A DNA stretch of 64,000 nucleotides, from contig JAFGBS010000027.1 of the NCBI GenBank assembly GCA_016933055.1, forward strand, positions 1-64,000, read 5' to 3'. Of this stretch, positions 8,223 to 17,725 are shown in pieces. The DNA comes from Promethearchaeota archaeon (GTDB lineage Archaea; Asgardarchaeota; Lokiarchaeia; Sigyniarchaeales; Promethearchaeaceae). The notes under the pieces are model-generated. The model ran no database searches, had not been told where the DNA came from, and saw only the letters and a list, made by a program, of their open reading frames with translations. How positions within the stretch are numbered: position 1 is the stretch's first letter; every line of letters begins with the position of its first letter. The position numbers and the translations under genes were made by a program.

Positions 8223-9449
8223 TTAAACTTTTTTCTCTTGTATCAAATAATCGGTGACACGTGAATAGAGAGGAATTGCAACAGCTGCAAATATTGCGGC
8301 AATAATAAATACTACCCACAATCCCAATTGATCGGCAAATAATCCTGCTATAATTACCCCTGGAATTTGACCGGCAGAACTGGTTAAATTCACAATACCT
8401 AAAAATCTTCCTCGAGAATCTTCATCAACCAAATCTTGACTCCATGTTTCACTGGTACTATTATGGCCTTCTAAAAAGAAATTCATGATGAACATTCCTA
8501 CGTATAGTATCCATATACTAAATTGAGCAAAAGCTAATAAAAGAAAACCCATAACAGCGCACGGTAGTGTCATTAACACAACTCGTTTTCTGCCAATTTT
8601 GTCTGAAATCCTTGGAAATATTACAGAACCAAGTAAAGTACCACTACCCATCATTATTGAATAAACTAAAACTTCAGTCTCATTCAATGCTTGTTCTTGA
8701 ATATAGATAATCATGAAGGGATAATAGGCATAACGTGCCATGATCGGTAGTAGATATGCTAAAAAAAAACGGTAAAATTCTTTATGTTCTTTAAAATGTT
8801 TCCAACTAAATATTCTTTCAATATCTTTTACCCAACTTCGTTTTGGAGGTAAATTTGTAATTGGTTCCTCCAATGTAAAAAAAACTACAATTCCCCCTAA
8901 GATTAGGGATATACCTGTAATAAGAATGACTCTGAAATGTGTCGAATCGGTAAAATTCCCAAGTACGTCTCTTTTTCCCCAAATCACAAATGCATAGGTA
9001 AGAACCCCTCCCAAACCGCCTATTAGTAAAATTATGCTATTATATCTCCCCCGTTCGTGTATACTTGTTAAATCGGGGACTAATGCTTTCCGGGTGGAAT
9101 AAAACATGTTCGAGGTGATTCCAATTAATACTCCATCCAATATCAAACACAAAATATAATTTTTGGATAAACCGAAAAGGATAACCAAAATCCCCGTAAT
9201 GAGTAATCCTAATATCAATATTGATTTTCTTCGGCCTAAACAGTCCCGAGAGTTATCAGATATTGCGCCCCAAATAATAAAGGAAATTGCTCCAACTAAT
9301 CCCGAGGTTGCTATCATTATTGATACAAATATTTTATCTTTTCCCAAAATTTGAGATACATAGGAATTAAACCAACTTCCCTCAGTAAAACTATATGCAG
9401 TGACTACAAAAGCAGTAATAATTAATGACCAGCAATTTCTTTTTCTCAC
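8223..9449 (-). CDS. Major facilitator superfamily transporter
   Basis: 408 residues with about 12 hydrophobic segments, typical of MFS carriers. The conserved loop-2 motif is seen as GAISDNSRDCLGRRKS after helix 2, and its second-half copy as RISDKIGRKRVV after helix 8. The start, WSLIITAFVVTAYSFTEGSW, is the first helix. The substrate cannot be inferred. It could be a drug, sugar or amino-acid carrier of the inner membrane. The following zinc ribbon gene on the same strand starts 35 bases further on. Confidence 0.88.
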   Translation of the reverse strand: MRKRNCWSLIITAFVVTAYSFTEGSWFNSYVSQILGKDKIFVSIMIATSGLVGAISFIIWGAISDNSRDCLGRRKSILILGLLITGILVILFGLSKNYILCLILDGVLIGITSNMFYSTRKALVPDLTSIHERGRYNSIILLIGGLGGVLTYAFVIWGKRDVLGNFTDSTHFRVILITGISLILGGIVVFFTLEEPITNLPPKRSWVKDIERIFSWKHFKEHKEFYRFFLAYLLPIMARYAYYPFMIIYIQEQALNETEVLVYSIMMGSGTLLGSVIFPRISDKIGRKRVVLMTLPCAVMGFLLLAFAQFSIWILYVGMFIMNFFLEGHNSTSETWSQDLVDEDSRGRFLGIVNLTSSAGQIPGVIIAGLFADQLGLWVVFIIAAIFAAVAIPLYSRVTDYLIQEKKV

Positions 9450-9668
9450 AGTCTAAACTGAACCTTTCCCTTTAAAGGATTATTGGTTTTTAGAATGACA
9501 CTAAGGAGGACATATTTTTATATGATTTCTCAGGATTACTGCTTCATTTAAGGGCTTCTTCCCACTCCATTGAGCTGTTCCCACCAATTTTGAATCGAAG
9601 TTCAAAGATTTTTAAAACATATTAACGTTAGTAAAAGCAAGAATATAATCTAAATGCGCTGAACTTCC

Positions 9669-11654
9669 GTGGAACAACTAAGACAAAAATCTAAGAAAAA
9701 TTCCATTTTTTTAGCTGGAATTGTGGCAACCATCGCAACCCTGGGTATTTTAATCCCTGGCATCGTCTTATGGGTAAATCACCCCATGATTTCCACTAGT
9801 TATTATCATTATAACCTTCAATATCGAGCAGGGCAAGAACAAACGTATCCAGAAATCGTTGAAAATTCCTTGCAACATATTATATACATGTATGGAAACC
9901 ATTCAACTTGGAATTATACTATAGAATGCCAATTTATGTTAATTGAATATGTACATGATAATTATCCAACTCTGTTCGACGAAATCCAAGCCCAGAACTC
10001 TAGAGGACAGCTTGAATTAATCGTTGTCCAATTTTCAAGTGCATTTCACGTTCCTTACCCCGTGAAGAATTTTAGAGAAAGCGTCAATTATACTAGTATT
10101 CGGATGGAGGAATATGGATTGCGACAATCCATATTGATTTTGTTACAAGAAGGTCAGTGGCTTCCCGCATTCGGACAAGCGGTACCTAATCACGTAGCAG
10201 CGATTCTTAGTATCGAACAATGCGGTTATTTCAATTATTATCCCAAACAACCAGTTCTCGAATGGAATTTTGGGGGAGTGAAGAAACACGCATTTATGAT
10301 TCCATGGTTTCCTCGATTTGAGGCGGGAGTTTACCATCATCAAATTTACACGCAAGATGGGGAGAAAATCAATACGGGTGGATATGGAAGCTTTGATGTT
10401 GCTGTAGATTTTGACTTCAATCCTTTAAAACAGGCAAATTTAGAAAAACGCCATATAGAATTAGAGGAGAATGGGAATTTATTTATGACTTTAGAGGATT
10501 TTTATAATTATTGTGTCGAAAATGAATACGTCGAATCAATGGAAAAGTATATTCCAGAAACTGAATGGGTAGCAGCCCAATATCAGACATTTTGGACATG
10601 GATGGGGCAAGGCAGTGGGTGGACTGATGATGGACACCTCTTAGCTCGCATATACAATGCAATGACCATAACCCAGGCCACAGAGTTGTTACTGAATAAG
10701 TCTTATACTCATGCGGTGATTAATGATACTAATTTCGCAGAATGGGGTCAATATCGGATTGGAGGGCAAGACGGTAAACTTTTACAAGCGAAAAAACTTG
10801 TTTGGGAAGCTCAAGTAACCGATACTACGGGTATTTCGCCACGATATTTCGAATTCTGGTATGGCATGAATAAAACTAGTGATGCCTTGCATATCTGTTC
10901 TGAGATCATTGAAAATATTCGATTCAAACCCACTTTTAATACCGTATTTGGGAATAATCTGCAAATCAATCCCTATACTTTATCTATAGAGAATCAAACC
11001 AGCAGTTTTCTCAACGTTACGGATCTAGGAGTATTGAGTATTTGTGAAATAGAGGGATTGTTTGACCTCGCCATCTTATCAACTCAATCGGATGAATATG
11101 CGTTGTATCCGGCAGCTCTTGAGGTGTCACGTATGAATTTAAAAGCTAATGATTGGTCACAAGAATATTTTCAACTAAATTTCAAGTTTCGAGGGAAATA
11201 TAACGTCGAATACAATAACACGGGTGATAACTATATTTCTGAGGAGGAACTGAATTCTATGAATACTATGGGAGTTATCTCAAAAAATGATATATCCATA
11301 CATTTCTTCGGGAATTGGTCCACTGTTTCTTATTCTCCCGCATTATTAGAAAATGAGAGTATCAATCTCGTGCGAGATCATTATTATTCATTTCCTTATG
11401 AATCCAAAGCAGAGTGGTGGATTCTCCTCTCTGCCTGCAATGGAATGGTATACAACCCTCAAGGAGGATTCGGGATCGTAAAAAATAATACGGTTCGGCA
11501 TCTTGCAGCAAATTGGCGTTCTACCCATATAGAATTTGCAGAAACCGAAATTAAGTATAATTCAACGCATCAATATTTTATTGTACCTGGAACGGTGCAG
11601 GAAGTACTTCGGTTCGCTAATCAAATAAATTCCTATAGGTGGATAACCTTATGA
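9669..11654 (+). CDS. Membrane-anchored extracellular protein, possible GH38/GH57-type glycosidase
   Basis: 661 residues. One N-terminal helix (about residues 14-36) would anchor it, leaving a large outside domain with many N-x-S/T glycosylation sites. The region from about 50 to 330 resembles the alpha/beta barrel of family 38 and 57 glycoside hydrolases: STWNYTIECQF, QAQNSRGQLELIVVQFS and GLRQSILILLQEGQWLP fit the alpha-mannosidase pattern of W-x-x-T, a helix, G-x-x-E and R-Q. The match is by pattern only, and catalytic residues were not pinned down. The frame begins at a GTG codon at 9669. It overlaps the next gene by an ATGA junction. Confidence 0.5.
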   Translation: MEQLRQKSKKNSIFLAGIVATIATLGILIPGIVLWVNHPMISTSYYHYNLQYRAGQEQTYPEIVENSLQHIIYMYGNHSTWNYTIECQFMLIEYVHDNYPTLFDEIQAQNSRGQLELIVVQFSSAFHVPYPVKNFRESVNYTSIRMEEYGLRQSILILLQEGQWLPAFGQAVPNHVAAILSIEQCGYFNYYPKQPVLEWNFGGVKKHAFMIPWFPRFEAGVYHHQIYTQDGEKINTGGYGSFDVAVDFDFNPLKQANLEKRHIELEENGNLFMTLEDFYNYCVENEYVESMEKYIPETEWVAAQYQTFWTWMGQGSGWTDDGHLLARIYNAMTITQATELLLNKSYTHAVINDTNFAEWGQYRIGGQDGKLLQAKKLVWEAQVTDTTGISPRYFEFWYGMNKTSDALHICSEIIENIRFKPTFNTVFGNNLQINPYTLSIENQTSSFLNVTDLGVLSICEIEGLFDLAILSTQSDEYALYPAALEVSRMNLKANDWSQEYFQLNFKFRGKYNVEYNNTGDNYISEEELNSMNTMGVISKNDISIHFFGNWSTVSYSPALLENESINLVRDHYYSFPYESKAEWWILLSACNGMVYNPQGGFGIVKNNTVRHLAANWRSTHIEFAETEIKYNSTHQYFIVPGTVQEVLRFANQINSYRWITL

Positions 11655-12538
11655 CTGACATACCTCATCAAACTATTATTCCTCAACATACAGAAAACGG
11701 AGTTTCCCTAGCCATAAGACATTTAGTGGTTCCCGCTTGTTTTGAGTTGCTATTTGGAGTTGTATTGTACTTCTTCGCTTATCTGATTTTAAATAAGTTA
11801 CAAATTGATGCCCTTCCTCCGTTTACTATTAGTAATGTCCCCATAATTCAAGGAATTGCTATTGGATTCATGGTAGTATCATCATTTCACTTTATTTATT
11901 TGAGTTTGTTGAATCGGTTCTACAAAAATAAAAGCTTTCTCTTCATTGGATATATTCTTGGATGTATTGCTGTACCTTTTATCCCAACAGGTGCATTTTT
12001 TGGTATTTTATTCATAACTGATCTGAATACGATTAGAGTAGCAAAGGATCCAAAAGCAGTGGAGATTCTAGCATATAATAAAAATGAAGTAGGAATTGAG
12101 ATAAAGACCAATGCTTTAGTGATGCTGCATCTTCCAGTAGTATTATATTATTTGTACCTTTATTTACTAACAATTCAGTCTGATATTCTTTACCCTAACT
12201 TTCGTATGGGTGTGATTTTAAGTTTGAAAATTTTCATGTATGCATATTTTGTGATTTACACCCTGCAATTTGTAGCTGGTATTATTTTTCGATTCTACGG
12301 AGAAAAACTATGGGAACAAATCGTTCTAATTGTATTCAGTATATTTAATTTGCTTGCAGTAGGAATTGTGATCCAAACATATGTATGGTTAAATTGGGCG
12401 ACTTTGGAATTTTCGGGAATAATGCTAGTAGTTGGAAATCTGTTTTGGGTCATCGGCATTGTTATAAATCCCATTGGAATCTTTTTTAGTAGACATTTTA
12501 TTAAATTATTACGTCAAATGGGATCCAACTTAAATTAA
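11651..12538 (+). CDS. Polytopic membrane protein, unknown function
   Basis: 295 residues with seven to eight strongly hydrophobic segments, for example FELLFGVVLYFFAYLILNKL, GIAIGFMVVSSFHFIYLSLL and IMLVVGNLFWVIGIVINPIG. No family was recognised. The ATG at 11651 overlaps the stop of the putative glycosidase (ATGA), so the two are almost certainly cotranslated and may function together, for instance in handling surface glycans. Loops are short, with no large soluble domain. Confidence 0.7.
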   Translation: MTDIPHQTIIPQHTENGVSLAIRHLVVPACFELLFGVVLYFFAYLILNKLQIDALPPFTISNVPIIQGIAIGFMVVSSFHFIYLSLLNRFYKNKSFLFIGYILGCIAVPFIPTGAFFGILFITDLNTIRVAKDPKAVEILAYNKNEVGIEIKTNALVMLHLPVVLYYLYLYLLTIQSDILYPNFRMGVILSLKIFMYAYFVIYTLQFVAGIIFRFYGEKLWEQIVLIVFSIFNLLAVGIVIQTYVWLNWATLEFSGIMLVVGNLFWVIGIVINPIGIFFSRHFIKLLRQMGSNLN

Positions 12539-12831
12539 TTCGATAATCATACATGATTCTCTCAGAATGAAATCAAAATATAACTATAGCTTAATTTTTT
12601 GGACACTGTGCGATTGGGGCGCTTAAATTCGATTTGTCGATCGATAACCCCGAATTTATCGTTGGATTTCTTAGGATATCATGGTATATCCAAGTTGATC
12701 ATCTGTGTGATCCATAAATTCCTCATATTATTCATTCTGAAAAATTTTAAAACTAAGGAATCAAAAACAAAAACAACTTGTAATTGAGAATACCTACAAA
12801 TTTCGATTGAAAAAAATAATGTGATTTATCA
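12539..12831. other. Intergenic region upstream of acetyl-CoA synthetase
   Basis: No convincing gene is seen. A 62-codon frame at 12599 starts with TTG and has no recognisable features. The last 60 bases are A/T-rich and must hold the promoter for the acetyl-CoA synthetase. No SD-like sequence is obvious before its ATG, which fits a leaderless or short-leader archaeal transcript. Confidence 0.4.
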
Positions 12832-14868
12832 ATGGCATCAGAAACTGAAAAAGAAAAACAAAAGAAATATTACCCACTACCAGAATTAGCCAAAAACGCT
12901 CGAATTAAATCTATGGACGAATATCACAAACTTTGGGAGGAATCCGTAAAGGATCTAAACGCATTTTGGGGTAAAGAAGCCAAGATGGTAGATTGGGATA
13001 AACCATATTCAAAAGTATGGACAGGAAAAACAAAGGACGACTTTGTTGGAAAATGGTACGTAGACGGTAAATTAAACGTAACTAATAACGGATTAGATCG
13101 TTGGATTAAGAAAGGTTACGGAGATCAAATAGCACTCATCGCTGTCTCCGAAGAAGAGACTTTAGATGAGAAAGCAATTAAAAAATATACATATAAAACT
13201 CTTCTTGCGGAAGTGAATAAGGCTGCTAATGCATTGAAATCCTTAGGAATCAAGAAAGGAGATCGTGTATGTATTTGGATGCCCATGGTAGACATGCTGG
13301 CAATTACAATGTTAGCTTGCGCAAGAATTGGTGCTATACATTCCATCGTATTTGGTGGTTTCAGTGCCGAATCCGTGAAAGATCGGATTGATGATAGTGA
13401 ATGCGTTGCTTTAATCGTAGCGGATGAAGTTCGACGTTCTGGTAAAGCTCGACCTATGAAGGATAACCTCAAAGGAATTATCGAAACCTGTCCAAGCATC
13501 GAATATGTTTGTGTTGTAAAAATTACCGGTGGAGATATTTACAAATATGATAAAGATGTAGACTTCACTGCTTTAATGGAACAACAGTCCACGGAATGCC
13601 CGTATGAACTTATGGATGCTGAAGACCCACTTTTCATCTTATATACTAGCGGTACAACCGGCAAACCGAAAGGAGCGGTACATACTATTGCAGGATTCTT
13701 AGTCTATGGGATGTCTACCAACTTGTATGTTTGGGATTATACATGTTTGTATGATCTAAAAGGAGTGAAACCAGAAGAGCGAGATGTGTGGTATTGTACT
13801 GCAGATATCGGTTGGATCACTGGACACACTCAAATCATCTATGCACCGCTTGCACTTGGTGCAATCACTGTTATGTATGAAGGCGTTCCCACCTGGCCAC
13901 ATAATGGTCGGTTCTGGGAGATTTGCGAGAAACTTGGCGTTACACACTTCTACACGGCTCCTACAGCAATTCGTGCATTAATGTCTAAAGGGGACGAGCA
14001 TGTGACGAAGTGGGATTTAAATAAGATTAAGATGCTTGGAACCGTAGGAGAACCGACTAACTTTCCCGAATGGAAATGGTATTGGACCATAGTGGGAAAA
14101 GGGACAACTGGTGAAAAACCTGTTGGTCGTCCAATTGTAGATTCCTATTGGCAAACTGAAACTGGTAGTTACATGATGGTAAACCTTGGTGCAATTACAC
14201 CTATGAAACCTGGGAGTTGTACATTTCCGTTCTTCGGCATTAATCCAAAATTCTTGGATGATGACGGCAAGGAAGTCACAAAACCTAATACACAAGCCTT
14301 TTTTGCGTATGATCTACCATGGCCCGGTCTTATGAGAACCGTATGGGGGCAACATGATCGTTTCCTTCAACAATATTTCTCGAAATTTCCTGGATTTTAT
14401 TTTACAGGCGATTATGCGCAGTTTGATGATGAAGGTTACACATTTATTATTGGAAGAAGTGATGATGTAATCAAGGTGAGCGGTCACCGATTAGGATCTG
14501 CGGAAGTGGAAGCTGCAATTAACTCCCATGATAAAGTCGCCGAAAGTGCGGTTTGTCCCTATCCTCATCCAATCAAAGGTTCTACAATTTTTGCATATGT
14601 TACATTGATGAACAATGTAGTCGCAACTGAAGACTTAAAGAAAGAAATTCAGCAACACGTCCGAAATGTTGCGGGTCCTGCAGTGTATCCGGAAATTATT
14701 TTATTCACAAATGCATTACCAAAAACCCGTTCGGGAAAAATAATGCGTCGGATTCTAAAAGCAATTGCGACTCAAGACGACATTGGAAACACCATGACTT
14801 TGGCAAATCCTGAAGTAGTAGAACATCTGATTGAAGATCGCAAGCAACTCGGTGAAATAAAGTTTTAA
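12832..14868 (+). CDS. acs: Acetyl-CoA synthetase (AMP-forming)
   Basis: 678 residues, the usual length. It activates acetate to acetyl-CoA with ATP through acetyl-AMP. Core motifs are all present: P-loop YTSGTTGKPKGAVHT, DSYWQTETG (the second Trp of the usual WWQTETG, which limits the acyl pocket to acetate, is kept, while the first is Tyr), hinge GRSDDVIKVSGHRLGSAEVE, and C-terminal KTRSGKIMRR with the catalytic and acetylatable Lys. The N-terminal ACS leader (MDEYHKLWEESVKDLNAFWG) supports acetate or another short-chain acid over long-chain substrates. It is monocistronic and followed by a T-run. Confidence 0.94.
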   Translation: MASETEKEKQKKYYPLPELAKNARIKSMDEYHKLWEESVKDLNAFWGKEAKMVDWDKPYSKVWTGKTKDDFVGKWYVDGKLNVTNNGLDRWIKKGYGDQIALIAVSEEETLDEKAIKKYTYKTLLAEVNKAANALKSLGIKKGDRVCIWMPMVDMLAITMLACARIGAIHSIVFGGFSAESVKDRIDDSECVALIVADEVRRSGKARPMKDNLKGIIETCPSIEYVCVVKITGGDIYKYDKDVDFTALMEQQSTECPYELMDAEDPLFILYTSGTTGKPKGAVHTIAGFLVYGMSTNLYVWDYTCLYDLKGVKPEERDVWYCTADIGWITGHTQIIYAPLALGAITVMYEGVPTWPHNGRFWEICEKLGVTHFYTAPTAIRALMSKGDEHVTKWDLNKIKMLGTVGEPTNFPEWKWYWTIVGKGTTGEKPVGRPIVDSYWQTETGSYMMVNLGAITPMKPGSCTFPFFGINPKFLDDDGKEVTKPNTQAFFAYDLPWPGLMRTVWGQHDRFLQQYFSKFPGFYFTGDYAQFDDEGYTFIIGRSDDVIKVSGHRLGSAEVEAAINSHDKVAESAVCPYPHPIKGSTIFAYVTLMNNVVATEDLKKEIQQHVRNVAGPAVYPEIILFTNALPKTRSGKIMRRILKAIATQDDIGNTMTLANPEVVEHLIEDRKQLGEIKF

Positions 14869-14882
14869 ATTCATAAAAACTC

Positions 14883-14891
14883 TTTTTTTTT
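14883..14891 (+). terminator. T-run after acs
   Basis: Nine consecutive T bases begin 15 bases after the acs stop codon. Oligo-T tracts on the coding strand are the usual archaeal intrinsic termination signal. No stem-loop is needed or seen. Confidence 0.5.
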
Positions 14892-15021
14892 ATTTACTTA
14901 TCTTATATCTATAATACTTCAAAATAGATGGTATGTGGTTCGCCTAATAGGTTATCTTCTTATTGTTAGATCAGAGATTTGTAATATGTATCATCCAAGA
15001 TTGCAAAGGTTCTCATTATGA
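14892..15021. other. Intergenic region with no gene seen
   Basis: A/T-rich DNA between the acs T-run and the remnant that starts at 15022. No frame, hairpin or repeat of note was found. Confidence 0.4.
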
Positions 15022-15201
15022 ATGAGATTAAAGAAGAGTTTATTGATTAATAGAAATAATGCTCCGATTCTGATTATTCTTGATTCTTTTCAAATCGAAT
15101 TCGGTAAAATACTGACAACTACTCAGAGTGCAGTAGAATTAGATTCATATAAGGAAAAATTCCCTTCGAAGTCTGTTAAATTAAATATGAGAATTCATTG
15201 A
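15022..15201 (+). pseudogene. Possible response-regulator receiver fragment (59 codons)
   Basis: An ATG frame of 59 codons reads APILIILDSFQIEFGKIL, then TTTQSAVELDSYKEKFPSKSV and KLNMRIH before a stop. The order of elements follows the first half of a CheY receiver domain: hydrophobic strand with an acidic cluster, helix, A-x-(x)-G/A-x-E-A-like helix, then K-x-P and the V-L-L-D-x-R-M-P strand. The phospho-acceptor Asp is replaced (KLNMR where LLDMR is expected), and the second half of the domain is absent. This looks like a decayed gene, but a short real protein cannot be excluded. Confidence 0.3.
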
Positions 15202-15258
15202 TTTTAAGTTCTATAAACAATTTTGATTATTAATAAATCCAGCATTCGGGAGACCTTT

Positions 15259-15603
15259 ATGAGTATTATGAATGTTGCGGATGGTTTTGAACAAATTTTC
15301 GAATATTATCGTTTAGATCCCAATATACAAAAAATGATTGAAGATCATTCTCTTTTAATTGCAATCAAATTCACGGACACTAAAAGCTTGTATATGGTTT
15401 CTATCGACCACGAGCGGATCTTACTTGAAACTAATTCTTTATCTAAAAAACCTGATATACGCGTCAGAATAAAATCAGAGCAAGTTTTTTTGGATCTTAT
15501 GAATGGTAAAATCCCAATTAGAGAACCTTTTGTAAAAGGGAAAATCATCATTGTTAAAGGATTTGGAAAAATTGTAAAATTATATCGCAAATATGTAGAG
15601 TAA
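15259..15603 (+). CDS. SCP2-like lipid-binding domain protein
   Basis: About 114 residues from the ATG at 15259, which has a GGGAG ribosome-binding site 6-7 bases upstream. A TTG at 15223 would add 12 residues. The pattern LLIAIKFTDTKSLYMV, then KKPDIRVRIKSEQVFLDLMNGKI, then FVKGKIIIVKGFGKIVKL matches the sterol-carrier-protein-2 fold: an Asp after K-P, an L-L-x-G-K turn, and a final F-x-x-G-K-I-x-x-x-G strand-helix. These domains bind acyl-CoA or lipid. The gene stands alone and converges on the DUF998-like gene. Confidence 0.75.
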   Translation: MSIMNVADGFEQIFEYYRLDPNIQKMIEDHSLLIAIKFTDTKSLYMVSIDHERILLETNSLSKKPDIRVRIKSEQVFLDLMNGKIPIREPFVKGKIIIVKGFGKIVKLYRKYVE

Positions 15604-15622
15604 ATATACATTAAAGCATATT

Positions 15623-16285
15623 TTATTGTTGTTCTGGGAGTATTATTACGCATGAAATAATTGTGAGAATAATTGAAATTGTGCCAACCCATTCCCACGC
15701 AGCGAAATCCTTAAATGGAACATTATTACGAACAGGAAAAAGAAAAAGAAGCACCCAGAACAAAGCTAGTTGCCCTATGCTTAAATATAGTAGGAAAATG
15801 AATCTTGAATGTGGTTTTGTGGAATGAACATATACAATATGAAGAATCAGTAAAATAATAAATCCCAGGCTTAAAGAGCTATAAGAAATCCCAGCGAATA
15901 TATCATGAATCGGCTGCATTTGATCGTGAAAAATTCCGATTGATCCAAATGTTATGGTTCCAACCAACCAAAATCCCAGAATAATCTTCCTTAATATTGG
16001 ATCTATGGGTTTTATTCTATAATATATGTTTAAAAAGACAGGAAATAATCCCAGACTCGTAAATATAAATCCAATGTCAAAAAAGACACAACCTATACGA
16101 TTTTTCGTCGGGTCTCCTAACTCTGATATCCAAATCTCATTAAAACTGAAAGGAAAGGGAAATAAAATGATCGAAATTCCCAAAAGAACAGAGAAAATGA
16201 GTAATAAAGTAAGTAAATAGAGGATGTATGTATTCTTTTGTGCTTTACCTTTCAAAATTAGCAAAAACACGGTCCACCTCTTCAA
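15623..16285 (-). CDS. DUF998-like membrane protein
   Basis: 220 residues with six predicted transmembrane helices. The sequence NEIWISELGDPTKNRIG followed by FFDIGFIFTSLGLFPVF matches the S-E-L-G and N-x-G start region of DUF998 membrane proteins. A histidine in GIFHDQMQPIHDIFAG lies where the family has conserved histidines in the third or fourth helix. The biochemical role of the family is not known. It lies downstream of the small GTPase gene on the same strand, 88 bases away. Confidence 0.7.
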   Translation of the reverse strand: MKRWTVFLLILKGKAQKNTYILYLLTLLLIFSVLLGISIILFPFPFSFNEIWISELGDPTKNRIGCVFFDIGFIFTSLGLFPVFLNIYYRIKPIDPILRKIILGFWLVGTITFGSIGIFHDQMQPIHDIFAGISYSSLSLGFIILLILHIVYVHSTKPHSRFIFLLYLSIGQLALFWVLLFLFPVRNNVPFKDFAAWEWVGTISIILTIISCVIILPEQQ

Positions 16286-16373
16286 ATCTGATCACTTTAA
16301 ACAAGAACACCGTATAAAAAAGATTGTTGGTTTGACACTTTCTAAAATATTCATCCTGTTGGAAATTTATCTT

Positions 16374-16985
16374 TTACACTCGCAATTTATACTCAAATTT
16401 ATAGGGAGATGGTGTAGTTTGTGCACGATTTTTAAAAATCCACATCTCTTTCGCAATCGTTTGCATTAGATCCTCGATCATTATCCCGTCTTTGGTGGAA
16501 ATAAGAAAATGAATTTTCATTCCCAGTTCTTCTTTCAAACTAGTAATATTTTGTTCTACCATCGGATACATATTTTCGGTGACCAAATCAAACTTAGATC
16601 CAACCAGATAAATCGGGGTTCCAGGATCTGTATTGGATCGCCACATTTTCAGCCATCCAGGTAAATTCATAGCAGAAGTAAATCTGGTTACATCATACAA
16701 TAGGATACCCCCATCAGCTCCGTGAATATATGCAGGAAGCATGAATCTAAATCTGTCTTCTCCCCCTAAATCCCATACAGTAAGATCTATAGAAATACTC
16801 TCTTCTAAGTTTAATTGGATATCAAGATGAATCAAACTGAAATCGATTCCAATGGTCATTTTTGTGATAGGATTAAAGTTTCCAGTTGCCAGCCGTTCCA
16901 CTAGAGTGGTTTTTCCTACCCCTCCATCTCCTAAAATACAAAATTTTAACGCATATTTCTTATTTTTTTGCTGTGGCTGATTCAA
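16374..16985 (-). CDS. Ras-like small GTPase with altered G3-G5 motifs
   Basis: 203 residues. The P-loop is LGDGGVGKTTLVERLATGNF, followed by a switch-I Thr in KMTIGIDFS. The G3 motif is WDLGGEDRFR, so the catalytic Gln of D-x-x-G-Q is Glu. G4 is VGSKFDL instead of N-K-x-D, and G5 is ISTKDG instead of S-A-K. The fold otherwise follows Ras/Rab proteins, which are numerous in Asgard archaea. No C-terminal lipidation box is seen. The start is a TTG, because a stop codon lies three codons upstream. The altered motifs suggest slow hydrolysis or changed nucleotide preference. Confidence 0.85.
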   Translation of the reverse strand: MNQPQQKNKKYALKFCILGDGGVGKTTLVERLATGNFNPITKMTIGIDFSLIHLDIQLNLEESISIDLTVWDLGGEDRFRFMLPAYIHGADGGILLYDVTRFTSAMNLPGWLKMWRSNTDPGTPIYLVGSKFDLVTENMYPMVEQNITSLKEELGMKIHFLISTKDGIMIEDLMQTIAKEMWIFKNRAQTTPSPYKFEYKLRV

Positions 16986-17174
16986 AATAACTCATTCCCG
17001 ACTGAACTACTGTAATTCAAATAATAATTAGCACAATGGCAAATCTATCGTTTATATATTCCTATGTGAATTGAAAAGTTTTTTGTTTGATCTCTTTTCT
17101 AATAAAATAAAACGAATTTATATGTCTACTACTTAAAAAAAATTTTTGGAAAAATTACAACAGAACCTAAGAAA

Positions 17175-17687
17175 ATGAAAATAACGAAACAAGGAAATTC
17201 AGACTTATTTCCTAATCCGGTTGCACTAGTTTCTTCGAAATATAAAGATGAAGAATCTATAATCACGCTTGCGTGGGTAGGTACAGTATGTTCTAATCCA
17301 CCTATGATCTCGATCTCAATTCGTCCTTCTCGATTTTCCTATGGATTAATCAAAAGATCCATGGAGTTCGTCCTAAATATTCCAACTAGTAAAATGATTC
17401 GAGAAATCGAATTATGTGGAACGAAATCGGGAAAAAATACCGATAAATGGAAACTTTGTGAATTTACAAGACAACCCAGCATAGATATCAAAATACCAGC
17501 GATATTAGAATGTCCCGTTAATCTTGAATGTAAAGTACATCAGATATATTCCTTGGGAACCCATGACATGTTTATAGCTGAAGTTTTGAAAATTCACCGA
17601 AATCCAGAGTGGAATAATAAATATGAAGAAATGGTAGTTTTTGCTCGTGGGTTTTACGGGAAAGTGCAACCCGTGGATTCAAAGTAA
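17175..17687 (+). CDS. Flavin reductase family protein (FMN-binding split barrel)
   Basis: 170 residues. The pattern LFPNPVALVSSKYKDEESI, then LAWVGTVCSNPPMISISIRP, then EFVLNIP matches flavoredoxin and flavin reductase-like proteins, which bind FMN in a split beta-barrel and transfer electrons from NAD(P)H or as a redox carrier. The length fits. It starts the run of plus-strand genes that leads into the lysine operon, 38 bases before asd, but its metabolic link to that operon is not evident. Confidence 0.85.
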   Translation: MKITKQGNSDLFPNPVALVSSKYKDEESIITLAWVGTVCSNPPMISISIRPSRFSYGLIKRSMEFVLNIPTSKMIREIELCGTKSGKNTDKWKLCEFTRQPSIDIKIPAILECPVNLECKVHQIYSLGTHDMFIAEVLKIHRNPEWNNKYEEMVVFARGFYGKVQPVDSK

Positions 17688-17725
17688 GGAAAAATTTAAG
17701 CAAGATACATTCTATTCACATACAT

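Noticed and set aside
12599..12787. 62-codon plus-strand frame upstream of acs
   Set aside because: TTG start, no ribosome-binding site, no family resemblance. Probably chance.
13125..13499. 124-codon frame antisense to acs
   Set aside because: The plus strand here is the well-conserved acs core, so this is a shadow frame.
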